From NCBI GenBank assembly GCA_021234155.1, contig JAJEKV010000072.1:4999620-5063619 (forward strand): 64,000 nt of DNA. Direction: 5' to 3'. Source of the DNA: Isoetes taiwanensis. Taxonomy: Eukaryota; Streptophyta; Lycopodiopsida; Isoetales; Isoetaceae. A program made the position numbers and the translations under genes. The notes beneath the pieces are model-generated. The model saw only the letters and a program-made list of their open reading frames with translations, ran no database searches and had not been told where the DNA came from. Shown in pieces: positions 51,860-62,831 of the stretch (within the stretch, counting starts at the first letter, position 1; every line of letters begins with the position of its first letter).

Positions 51860-52714
51860 TCATGCCCCAGCTCAGAGTTTCATGTCTCCATTAGTGTAAA
51901 TATACTGGAGATATTTACCGCCCATGCTTGCTTTGTAAAGCCATGCAGCTCCCCATAACAGTTCATCCTGTACATGAATAATCTCAGTATTAGGGCAAAG
52001 TTTGCTTGATCAAACATGTAAACAACTTCGCCAGAGTAGTCATACCTGAAAACCTGAGTAAGAAGTGTACAGAACGGAGAACATTGATGTAGCTACCTCT
52101 GAATTTGTCTGCAAACTCAAACATCTGCCATAGCCAGGTTAAAGTTAGCTAGGTGCAAGGAAAAAAAAGGAAGAAAAAACTAGTTTATGATGTGGTTTTA
52201 GCAAAAGCAATGAGATATATACCGCCTAGCTTGACCGGTGGAGTCTGTTGGAGTAAGAAGGGTCACATTGTTCGAAAATCATGGATGCAAAGAAAAGGGG
52301 GCGGTTTGCCTCGGAAGCAACATCTGAACCAGGATTTTCTTCTTTGACTTTATAAGCAGTTCTTGGAGTATCCATATCTTTTGGTCTCTCTCAGCATTGG
52401 TGATCAGAGTTAGGATCTCCAACCTGAAATAAGTGAGAAAGAAGTGCATTAGAGAAATGCATGGATTGATTTGCTCAAGCATTTTTTTGTTTCTACAAGA
52501 ACTTGCTTACCTGAACCCAGAGCTCAGTTGGACTTGTGTATGCTTTGAGAAAATAGTCACTGGCCCACCTAACTGCAGCTTGTGCATGACCCAATTCTCC
52601 TTCTTTTGAAAGCTGGTTTCCATAGCTCCATGATAGCATTGTTGTTGTAAATGCCATTGGAAAACCAAACTTAATGTTGTGCCCAGAATCATAATATCCT
52701 CCAGTCAAATCTAC
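51860..52714 (-). pseudogene. Captured GH9 endoglucanase (cellulase) fragment
   Basis: Minus-strand exon-like pieces in gene order with introns retained. 52714-52511: [28 protein letters not shown], then [12 protein letters not shown]. 52423 to about 52215: VGDPNSDHQC, a TGA stop in place of the Trp of CWERP, then DMDTPRTAYKV and NPGSDVASE. About 52132: MFEFADKFRGSY. 51967 to about 51860: DELLWGAAWLYKAS. The catalytic DAGD motif reads DSGH. No N-terminal or C-terminal exons are present. It lies inside the MULE, as in Pack-MULE gene capture. Confidence 0.85.
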
Positions 52715-53033
52715 CTGCAAAATGTTTGGTGGTTATTTCAGTTACTTCTAATCCTTTACAAATCATTGGCTTAAAGATAGCTGAAATCAGTTTTTCTTTT
52801 TTTTCCTTTTTTTTCCCCTTACATTTTGAAAATGTCCATCTGTGAGTCCAGAATCACACCTCCAATGCATTCTTTGCTCTGGAGGAAGCTTTTCTGATCC
52901 CATTCCCTCATATAACAATATGCTCTTTGAAAGGGCATATGTCATGCGTTTGCTATTTTAAATTTTTGAAGACCTTAAATTTTGATGCTCAGAATCTGAT
53001 GGCAGAAGACAAATTTTGAAGTCATGGCAACAG

Positions 53034-53072
53034 ACTGCAGACCTAGTGCGGTGGCGCACCTCTTAGATTAAG
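53034..53072 (+). repeat. Leader repeat R3
   Basis: ACTGCAGACCTAGTGCGGTG begins the unit. The stem GTGCG/CGCAC is kept with a changed loop base, and the unit ends TTAAG|GTAAG. Confidence 0.65.
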
Positions 53073-53119
53073 GTAAGCTATCTGATTCACATTTTGATGT
53101 CTACGTTATCAAATTCTGT

Positions 53120-53184
53120 TTATGTAAGCTGCTCAAGCCTTTCATACCTCTGGATTTAATAATCAGTTTATACGGTTTCATGCC
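53120..53184. repeat. 65-bp direct repeat, copy 2
   Basis: Identical to 51782-51846 and lies 48 bp after leader repeat R3. Confidence 0.85.
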
Positions 53185-53596
53185 AAGTGCCATGTTTGTA
53201 TTATGGTTGCCATGTCTTATTATATGGTTGCCATGTCTTCATCCCTTCCCTTACCAAACGTTTAGCACTGGTTACTAGTAAATTCACTGGTTACTAGTAA
53301 GACTTGAATACTAGTATTATTGTTGTGCCAAAGATCATATGATGTTTAGATAGAGAAGGCATAGTTTATCGTGGTACAGGGAAACCATTTGCCAAGTATT
53401 ATATCTAGATAAAAGAAGCAAGTGAATCCAAGTATTAAATCCAAGTATTATATCTAAGATAAAAGAAGCAATCATAATAAGGCAAATGAAGCCTAGTGCC
53501 ATGTCTGTATTATTGTTGCCTTATTATATGCCATATTTGTTGTTGTTGATAGTGGTGTCTCTTATAATGCAGAAGACAACAGACTACAGACACTAG

Positions 53597-53635
53597 ACTG
53601 CAGACCCAGTGTGGCGGCGCACCTCTTCCAAAAAG
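53597..53635 (+). repeat. Leader repeat R4, likely 5' UTR exon of the next gene
   Basis: ACTGCAGACCCAGTGTGGCG begins the unit. The stem becomes GTGTG/CGCAC, so a G-T wobble keeps pairing in RNA. It ends AAAAG|GTTGG. An acceptor (TTGTGCAG) lies at 53729, just upstream of the ATG at 53749. Confidence 0.6.
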
Positions 53636-53748
53636 GTTGGTTCTTTCATTCATAATGTTTGTTTGTTAAACCAAAAAAATGTTCATTGCATTCATTTTAT
53701 ATCTATTGATCACTTTCGGTGTTGTGCAGAATAGGGACATGGTTTGTT

Positions 53749-56700
53749 ATGGTTCACACTAGAAACAAAACTCCCATCCCATTTGTTCCTATAGCGTACA
53801 CACCACCAAAGCGAAGGCGAGAGAAGCATTCATATTCACTAGAGGTATCCAAAGAAGAAGCAAAATCTATAGCCCTTGACAAAGCGTTAACTGAATCAAC
53901 AATGACCAAAGATATCGAAAGTCCGATGTCAGAGAAAGACAAACCAAATGATGTTCAGGATATGACTGCCACTGATCCAGAATTTGCCCAGGTGAGTGGT
54001 TCTCAAATTGGATCATTTTCTTTTTCTCCTTGTGAAATATTTAATCATGAACTTTGTATAGGTTTTTGCTCATGAGATGGTGGCTGACATAATGAGCAAA
54101 TGTCGCATTGAGAGAGGAACAGAACCTCCCAAGATTCCCCTTTGTCGTGTTTTACGAAATGAAGCCGTGCGTGCAGTGTCAAAATCTGATACTAAAATGA
54201 GAGATATTCTTCGTAATGACGGATATTTACCTGAGAAAGGAAAGTTTGTACTATCCATGAAATCCATTAAGGGATGTGATGTTTCAGTTACAGATTCTAT
54301 TCGCTCTAAATGGGATGATTATTGGAATGAAGTTAACGATGACTTTGAGAAGGAACTTGAAGCTTCCGAGGAGTGGAAGGACTTGTCAGGTAAAATGTTC
54401 CTTTGTTGGGATGGTAACCATAGAACAGTAGCGTGGATGGAGGAGATACGTTACAACCATCAATTCTGTTATGAGAAGAGCAGGCACATTCGAGTCGAAG
54501 TGTCTTTCATTGATGTGGAGAAGTGCCATGTTCAACAACTCATTTCGGCCCTCAACAGAGTTAACGAGTAAGTGGGTTGCATGTTTTGCATTGTTATGGT
54601 TTTGAATTTTGTTGATGATTTTCATGTGCATTTTAGGTTGAATGAAGATGGTGTTGTTCAAAACACAATGAAGGATACAATATACAGTGTCCACAAAATT
54701 GTTACAGCAAATCCAGAGCAATATTTTTCCAAACTGGATCCGCAATACCTGGCTACATTGAAGATTAAAGATAATGCTTCTTCCAGCACTGGCACGGAAC
54801 AATGGTATCAACTACCACGTCTGGCTTACTGCAAGATACTATTCCAGGTTACATGACATACTTGTTTATTAAACCTTTTGAATTTATTTGTCCTCATTTG
54901 TGTGCTCGTAACAAAATGGATTGTCCTTGTAATTGACATAGAGGCAAATGGATAAGGAGATAGCAGTTGAATTGGCAGCAGCAAAAGATAATGATGACAA
55001 AGAGGCCTTGCGAACAGCAGCCACAAGAAGGGTCCAAGATAAATGGGTACAGAAAATGGGAAAGTTGCTTGCCATAGTCAATACTGCATTGGGTCCAAGT
55101 TGGTTAGATGCTGTTACTAGAGCTGATTTTGACACCAAAACATCACGATTGTCCATTGAAAAGTTGCTTGAAATGGTGAAGGCTAAGGTACCCAATGACA
55201 TAAGAGATCGTTGGGTGCATTGGATGTCGTCTGGGTCTGCTATCCACAGCACGTATGGGATCCCTAAGGGTGACAAAAGCTTTAAGGACTGGATAAAAAA
55301 GGAAGTTTGGTTGGAGCACTTGGTTGAGAAGTCTTGTGAAGTCTTCACTGAGACTTCTTCAACATATCACTTGCAGATTCAAGTTCCACATGGTGCAGAC
55401 CTGGAAAGTTGGTTCCGGGCCTTCAAATTAAAGAACAGAGCCAACATGTTCAAGCCATATCACAAACATATGTCTGCAACTACAGCTCCTGTCTCTTCCT
55501 ATGAGATAGATAGAAGTTCAAGAAGAGTAGCCTATAGGTATAATAGCTATTTCATTTATTTCTCTTGTAAGAATCCGTCTAAATGTTATGTGCAATTTTG
55601 CAGATATTACAAGCACATTCTCCGTGAAAATTTTTTAGCAAATCTTCCAATTGAATTGGAATGTTGGAAGTCCACAGATGAAAATTCAATGTACTCAAAG
55701 AAGGGGAACTTGGATAGGCCAGGTGGTCTAAGTGATTATGAAGCTCAAAATTGTCCTTGGTGGATAGATCTTGCTAGTGGAGAATATCCATTAAGTGAGG
55801 AGGAAGAGTATAAGGCAAATGTCAAAGTTTCAAAGCTCAAGAGCAAAGTGGATTATAATGAAACGATAAAAAGAAGTTTGGATGCTCCAATTGATAAAAG
55901 AGATGTGAAAAGAAAGAGAAAAAATCAAGAAAAGTCACAAGCGTCTGGTAAATAATTTCAATTATTTTTTTGCATTCATGTGAATATAGATCTTGAATAA
56001 ACGTGTGACACTTTCTTAAACATGTGGCATTCTCATGCGAAGAATTGATTTGGATTTATCCGAGGCTACTTCAGAGGAAGATGTCCAACATTTTGACATT
56101 GCCAAGGTGATTACAAACACTTCGCTTGAATTGCATTGTGGAGATATTCAGCGTACGTATGAACAATATTCAAGGAAGGTAGAAGCTCCAGTTTTCCAAA
56201 ATGTTAGAGATTTTGCAAAGAGAAATGCAAGGAAGTTGCATGAGTACAAGAGAGGTGGTAATGTCAAGGATTGGGGGTTTGACTTAATAATTATTGATTT
56301 CCCTACAAATAACATGTCATGCGGGGAAGATTTTGAGATTCCTCCATGGAACGTATGCAACACTTCTTTAATCCAAGCTTTGTTTCTCGTTGGCACATTG
56401 TGCCTTGATGATGATGGTTTGGTTGGTCTCTATTTCTTGGTTGAACAAGCAAGAATAGTGGAGAAAGAGGCAAGATTAAAATGCTTGGAGCCCTTTAGAA
56501 CTTACTACTTGCATCGGGATGCCCTTTTGGATACATGAAGGACGAGGTGGGAAGTTCACAAGCAGCGTGTTGCTAGTGACTTTATGGTCAAGAAAGGGTA
56601 CTTCACCAAGCATTCAGAGTAATGTTCAATTCTCAAGTAAGTGATCTTCAATTCTATCTATTACATTATAAGCTATCTTATTTGATGTATATTGATTTTA

Positions 56701-57328
56701 TGTTTATCTTAGTTTTACTATATCTGGTTTCATGTTTTATTAATATTTGTCCATTTCAGACAAACGTCTTTCAATCTCCAAGCAATCTCTTGATCATTTT
56801 TTCATGGAAGGCAGTAAACTTACAGCAAGTCCTACTACGCCTGGTAGGAAATCCACCGAGAAGTCCATTTCATTCATGGAGTTTATTATTGAGAATTTTA
56901 GTCCAAAAGAAGGCTTGGTATTGGACCTACTTAGCTATGAGGTTGGCATTGGTAGCATCTGCTATTTTATCTCGTCACTGCTATGGATTGGACAATGATA
57001 AACTGTTAGTGGAACATGTAAAGGCATCTCGTCTTTCAGCCTTAGCAAGTGTTTCACAAAAGTTTGATGAAAGGATTATTGATCATCCCGAGGATTCAGA
57101 CGACGAAGTGGCAGAGGAAGATGAAGAACCTACATAGTATGTTTGTTTTTTTCTACTGTAATTTTTTAGCATTTGTGTCAATGCTACTTATCTTTTTTAC
57201 GTATTAGCATTCTACCTGTGTATGCAGAATCAGTAGCATCACTAATGTCAACAAGGGAATCCCCAATTCAAGTGGAAAGGAGACGTCGACGTTGTCTGCT
57301 TGTAGATGATGAGTGTGAAGAAGGATGA
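53749..57328 (+). pseudogene. ParB/Srx-like plus beta-class DNA methyltransferase-like gene, 3' part disrupted
   Basis: Exons with matching phases: 53749-53991, 54062-54567, 54637-54847, 54942-55537, 55604-55947, 56075-56636, 56760-57136, 57208-57328. The first 787 codons are open. Residues about 197-206 (WDGNHRTVAW) fit the ParB/sulfiredoxin DG-HR motif. The C-terminal half has beta-class methyltransferase order: DLIIIDFPTNN where DPPY is expected (about residue 708), CLDDDGLVGLYFLVE, then VLDL and SRHCYGLDNDKLLVEHV as a motif I region. Damage: in-frame TGA at 56536-56538 (one transition from CGA), a frame change near 56618, another near 56935. The end is RRRRRCLLVDDE. Its place in the MULE suggests a transposon accessory gene. 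A host gene or bacterial origin by transfer are alternatives. Confidence 0.65.
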
Positions 57329-57723
57329 CGACTTCTTGTGGCTGTATTTTCATAACATTATTGTTTCTCATAGTGTTTTGGCTTCCGTTGTTTACTTCAA
57401 ACAATTTGCTTTACAATGCTATCTTTTTCTATGCTTATACTGTGGATATGATAATAACAGTATGAACACTAAGGCAATTATATTTATTATAATAGTATGG
57501 GCAGTATGATGTATGGACATAACATAGTAAGGAGTATGGTGTATTTAGTATAATGGTATGAACAATATACTACTTTCGTGTAGTTGTATTTATTATAATA
57601 TGTAGTCTAGAAGTGCATCTTTTATACCTCAGAACCATTGACAAAATTAAAAAAAAAAAAGAAGACACAATCTAATAAACCCTCTAAACCCTTCCCAGAA
57701 AAACCCTCCAAAAATTCGCACTC

Positions 57724-58036
57724 AACTATGCCAGCATTATTCTAGGTCGTCAAAACAACACAAAAGCAAAAAAACATAGAATAGAAACAAATTGAAACTA
57801 TTCATGCTTATAGTTATTACGTGCTAACCATAAAAGAGCATATACACTTGGTTCAGACAATTTTTTGGCATTGCCATTTAGGCACATTTGAGTAACTCCT
57901 GGTGCTTTAGACACAATCACTTTTAGAACTGAACAATTGCAGTTATTTCAATCAATACACTGGAGATTGCATTTGAGTTCTACTGCCAGGCCTGCATAAG
58001 GCGTCGCGCTAAATTCTTGTATTATTGTTATTGTTA

Positions 58037-58067
<31 letters not shown>

Positions 58068-58222
58068 GACATAGACAGATCAATATAACCTTGAAAGCAT
58101 TCTGGTTAAGACACTATAACGATACATTTTGATGTTATTTGAACTAGAGATCATTGCTGTATTCAAATTGCCCATTATTAGGGTAATTATACTTAAAAGT
58201 GTGTAGGTTTCTCCTCTGGATG
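57724..58222. other. Spacer with a (TTA/TTG)n microsatellite
   Basis: The simple repeat lies at 58018-58066. No gene was recognised between the MULE end and the ABC-transporter pseudogene. Confidence 0.5.
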
Positions 58223-59160
58223 TCAAACTAGAGGCTCTAAGACCCAATTTCGAATGCTGTTATCGAACTGCTCATATAATCGTAACAGATGTGTGTAGAA
58301 CTGCTTCAGACTACCAACACTAATAATGGAAATATCCATTGCCTGCACTTCTTTGTACAGAAGGGTTGCAGATACAAGCCCGAACATATATAGAGAATTG
58401 CCAACCTCACTCTGTTCATCAAGGGCACAGGGCACTAGTTGCTTCATATAGGAGGACCAACCTTGGATGGGAAAGCGACAATCCTAGGGACAGCTCGTTG
58501 GACCAAGCAACTTTGGAATCCATCTCAGAAGTTAAAGGACCTAGCTGCACTCTTTCCAGAATCTCAATCAACTAAATATCAGCAGGCTGGCTCCGGCTTT
58601 CATCAATAACTTGCTCTCAGCCCCCATCCGTGGTTTATACTGCATATCTGAAACATGGATTTGTTATTTTATTACTGACCTTTAAAATGCAATGCTGTCA
58701 TGTAAAAGTAGAACACCAGCATTGGTATAGTTTTCACTATCTCCTTTATTGACGCTCCAAGTGAGATACAGCCGCTGCTGGCATAGTGATTCTAATATCA
58801 GATATGGCCTTTGTGGCAAAAAGAAAATTTCTTTGCCTGCAATGTATGTTGTCAAATTTTCTTCCAATTGCAAAACCGACCCATTGTTATCGTTTCCAAT
58901 TTCTCGTAGTTTATCGCCTGATTATGCCACTTCCTCAGCACCATAATCCAGTAATTGCTCTTAAAAGTGATGTCTTACCAGTTCCACTTGAACCCATTAT
59001 CTGTAACAATCAAATTGTTTTCATCATTGGTTCAATCTTCACTCTCCAATTGATGTACAGAAAACTTACCAACAACTGTTCTCCAACCACCAACATCATC
59101 ATGCCTCGGGAAGTCAAAGTTCTCAATTTGCAAAATACTTACACGATGCTGGTCATCACC
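58223..59160 (-). pseudogene. ABCD-type ABC transporter nucleotide-binding domain pseudogene
   Basis: Minus-strand pieces follow ABCD half-transporter order. First is Walker A IMGSSGTGKTSLLRAITGLW (near 58990), followed by a stop. Next come EIFFLPQRPYLILESL and LYLTWS (near 58800), then a damaged signature and Walker B, ELSLGL...PRLVLLYEATSAL (near 58480; Asp to Tyr). The C-terminal end is ISIISVGSLKQFYTHLLRL then NSIRNWVLEPLV. The switch region reads GSL where GHR is usual. Stops and shifts make it non-functional. The transmembrane half is not seen. Confidence 0.75.
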
Positions 59161-59637
59161 AGATATTGATGGGAGTACCAATGTCGAGAAGAGAGAGAAG
59201 ACAGAAGAAGTTTTATAGAAGAAAAATACTATTTATCTCGGAAGAAACGTAGGCTAATCAAGTTAACGAGGGATGTTTTGCTGAAAACAATTTGGAACAT
59301 ACTGGAGCAGTTTGAGTGGATAAAAATAAAGCCCCTTTCACCAATGTAACCCACCTGCTTATTGTACAGATGTTAACTGTTGGCATCCTTTGGCACAAAG
59401 CAGTTCCATTCCCTTTCCAACAACATTTAACAGCATACAATTTGTGCAACAAAAAATGGAGTGCTATTTCTCCAAAGTGAATTTGAGAACCATCGTCAAT
59501 AAAAGCCTCAAGCACAATTACATTGCAGTTTGTGTCAAAGTGGGGGCAAAAAAACACCTGGGATGCCCTCACCATAAACACCAACAATCAGGGTTTGACA
59601 TGGTTACATTGCAGGTTTACAAAAATATTAAGCTAAC
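59161..59637. other. Spacer between the ABCD pseudogene and eL43
   Basis: A 109-codon minus-strand frame (59258-59587) has no recognised motif. The right end probably contains the eL43 3' UTR. Confidence 0.4.
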
Positions 59638-60269
<632 letters not shown>

Positions 60270-60732
60270 TTCGAGGCGAAGACGAAGACGAAGGGCAAGA
60301 TGCGGCTCTGCTCAAGAGTGGCAAAAAGCACTTACAAGGGAACCCTAATCTACTTAAAAAGAGACCTAACCTAATCTACTTTAAACGTTTGTTGCACCCC
60401 TCGTGCCGGTGACGATTTTACACGCTTTAGTTTTGGAGCTATAAAAAAAAAGGGAAAATTTCAAAAATACCCCTCTATTTTGTGTTATTTGTGATGTGAA
60501 AATGCCCTTATATTCTTGCACTGCGACTCGCATGAAACTAACAAAGCGCCCGCAGATAGGCTTCTCATTCATCTCAGCAGATTTCTACAATGGTGGACAG
60601 TGGATAGCCGCACACATGCGAACTACCCATGAAAAATAAAGGGAAAATCCAATTATAACATTTGGACCCCAAAAACAAATACAATGCTAATAGATGAGTG
60701 GCTGATGTACCTGCCGAAAGCTTATCACCGGG

Positions 60733-60780
60733 ATTAAAAAACCCCGCCCTTTCGGGTTTTCGAGGAAAAACCCTAGTAAT
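60733..60780 (-). mobile_element. LINE 3'-UTR remnant
   Basis: The block TTAAAAAACCCCGCCC followed by TTTTCGAGG-AAAAAC is the reverse complement of the LINE 3' UTR at about 13945-13990, so a short LINE end lies inside the TIR element. Confidence 0.55.
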
Positions 60781-61023
60781 AAGCCTTTGAGGGGGCTTAG
60801 ACAAACGTAAAGGCATAGAATCGCCCCAAAAACCCCGCGCATGGAGAAGTCAAAAGCGGATGGCTTCGCCAACCAACTGCGCACGCACATCACCAACAAC
60901 AAACGAGAAACATACCAAAGAATAGCATCACCCGGTGAGTGGAAAAAAACATCACCCACCGGGTGGAAAACATGATAAACGTAACTTGTACAAAATATAG
61001 TAAACAAAGAAGGGGGAGGGTGG

Positions 61024-61596
61024 GTTCAAAGAGAATAAGGATGCTGAGAGAAGAGGAGCCTTACCGATGAAACGTCGATGAAGAACTCGCAATAAGTAGC
61101 AAACGCCTAACCCGACGAACGGCCCAAAACGCATGCGATGCGTGCATGCGACGATGTACAATGCATGCATGCTCGTCTTGGAGCAAGAATGCCGATTCGC
61201 TACGCGAATCGACGACATTCTTGCACTGCGACTCGCATGAAACCAACAAAGCGCCCGAATACCAAAGGACTTCCTTAACAAACTAGGATCGAGGACGAAG
61301 GTCACAGGATGAAGGCTAAAGGCCTAAAAAAGGACAAAGAGGAAAGCAACGCCAAATTAGCCAAACCAGTGTGAAGAAGCCCCTCCCCCCGCCGGAAACA
61401 ATTCAAAGAGAATAAGGTGCTGGCGAGAGAGAAGAGGAAGCGCCGATGAAACGTCGATGAAGAAATCTGCAATAAGTAGCAAACGCCCAACCTGACGAAC
61501 GGCCCAAAACGCATGCAATGCGTGCATGCGACGCATGCAATGCATGCATGCTCGTCTTGAGCAAGAATGCCGATTCGCTACGCGAATCGACGACAT
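61024..61596. repeat. Tandem duplication of about 190 bp units, offset about 375 bp
   Basis: 61024-61215 and 61392-61596 share AAGAGAATAAGG, GATGAAACGTCGATGAAG, a GCATGC-rich stretch and an exact hairpin CGATTCGC-TAC-GCGAATCG. The block TTGCACTGCGACTCGCATGA near 61220 also occurs near 60518. Non-coding. Confidence 0.75.
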
Positions 61597-62423
61597 TTTG
61601 AGATGTTATCAAAATGCCCCTGATACTGATATGGCTACGAAACTACTAGTAGCTAGAGATAAGAAGAATGATTGGAATGAGTTTCAGGCAACGGATGGCT
61701 TTGGCATAGGGCGAGATCACTACTATGGAGTGATAAATTGGAGCTGATGATTTGGGCTTTTAATCAGATATGGAAAATGATGATGATCCGGTTATGGAGC
61801 TTGCAAACATTTCAGTTTCGAGCAGGGCCAGAAGCAACAGGTTGAGAAAACCCTTCTTGGGGCAGAGTAAGTTTCTCTTTTGTTTTTTGTTGTAGGTTTT
61901 GAGCAATGGCTCCAATTCTCAAGAAGCTGTCAAATTCTCCACTTGTTGTACAAATTACTAGCAAAATCCATCTACAATAGTGCTTTGAACTTCCTATTGG
62001 TTGCCGGATATATGCAACCTAGAAGCAACTCGCATGCATGCCACAATTACCTCCGAAAAAACACTGAAGGAAAGCTCTGTGGGCCTGCCACAATTATCTT
62101 CAAAAAAACTCTGGAGGAAGGCTCTGCAGCTCTGGGCATATCTTTGTCTAGTTTTGGATCACTCTGCTCTTATTTTAAAGCATAGACTGCAAATTCACAG
62201 GGCAGAAAGGTCTGGCATTGCACCAGTGGATACCATACTAACCGATTTTTGTGAAAATCGCCAAATTTTGAGTTGCTACTGGTAGATTGTTTGTTAGATT
62301 CAAAGCTAGCGCTACAGGGATCATCTGAAAGCTATAGATCAAGGGGTATTTCGACAATATATCAAAATACAGGGGTATTTTGATAAATACCTCAAAATAG
62401 AGGGGTATTTTTAAAATCTTCCC

Positions 62424-62631
62424 AAAAAAAAAAACTAGCAAAAACGCAAGCTTTTGGCAAGGTAAAATATGTTAGGTTTATGGTTGTTCATATGTTTGTG
62501 ACTTTTTTATTCATTGTTCTTGTTTTTTGTTTTTGAGGTAGCAGTTTGAAGGACCTCGCTTAGCTTACGTGCTTTTGCATAGTTGATGTGCATGTGATAC
62601 ATTTGATATGTTTTTTGTCATGTCATTGAAC
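62424..62631. other. Short spacer, nothing assignable
   Basis: AT-rich sequence between the TIR element and the LINE end. No motif was seen. Confidence 0.4.
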
Positions 62632-62793
62632 AAGATAAGATAAGATAAGATAGATTTTTACGTCCACGGGAACCCAACAGGCTATGGGACGGCACATGCA
62701 AGGGCAACAGCCCATCTAAAACCTGGGGACTAGGCCCCATCACCAAACACAATAACCAAATATTAAAAGGCTACCAAGAATAAGATAAGATAA
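62632..62793 (-). mobile_element. LINE 3'-end insertion with (AAGAT)n tail
   Basis: The conserved LINE 3' block (TTTTTACGTCCACGG, CTATGGGAC) is preceded on the plus strand by AAGATAAGATAAGATAAG. A similar AATAAGATAAGATAATG lies at the other side (62779-62793), consistent with a target duplication or tail. It is heavily 5' truncated. Confidence 0.65.
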
Positions 62794-62831
62794 TGCTAAT
62801 GCTAGTAGTAAATTTATGCTTCTAAAATTAT

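Larger units (their letters stand above)
47519..57723. mobile_element. MULE-like transposon, 10.2 kb, carrying transposase and ParB-methyltransferase-like genes
   Basis: Flanked by perfect AACTATGC repeats (47511-47518 and 57724-57731). The ends form an imperfect inverted repeat of about 50 bp: left GGGG-AATTTTATCTGGAGGG, then GGAGGGTT again; right, reverse-complemented, GAGTGCGAATTTTTGGAGGG, then GAGGGTT again. Inside are a minus-strand MULE transposase gene, a captured GH9 pseudogene, repeated hairpin leaders, and a plus-strand multi-exon gene. Target duplication, termini beginning with G and a SWIM-type transposase together support one Mutator-like element. An 8-bp rather than 9-bp duplication is within the MULE range. 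The exact termini are inferred. Confidence 0.75.
60452..62423. mobile_element. MULE-like non-autonomous element with 31-bp TIRs
   Basis: The terminal inverted repeats 60452-60482 and 62393-62423 match at 29 of 31 positions (starts GGGAA-ATTT, then AAAAATACCCCTC). Further copies of the ATACCCCT word sit just inside the right end. Both sides are runs of A (9 on the left, 11 on the right), so a 9-bp A target duplication is possible but not provable. The 1972-bp interior has no transposase. It contains a tandem duplication, a LINE 3' piece and unassigned sequence. Confidence 0.75.

Noticed and set aside
51491-53635. Leader repeats as a CRISPR-like array
   Set aside because: Plant nuclear context, irregular spacing of 0.1-1.4 kb and only four units.
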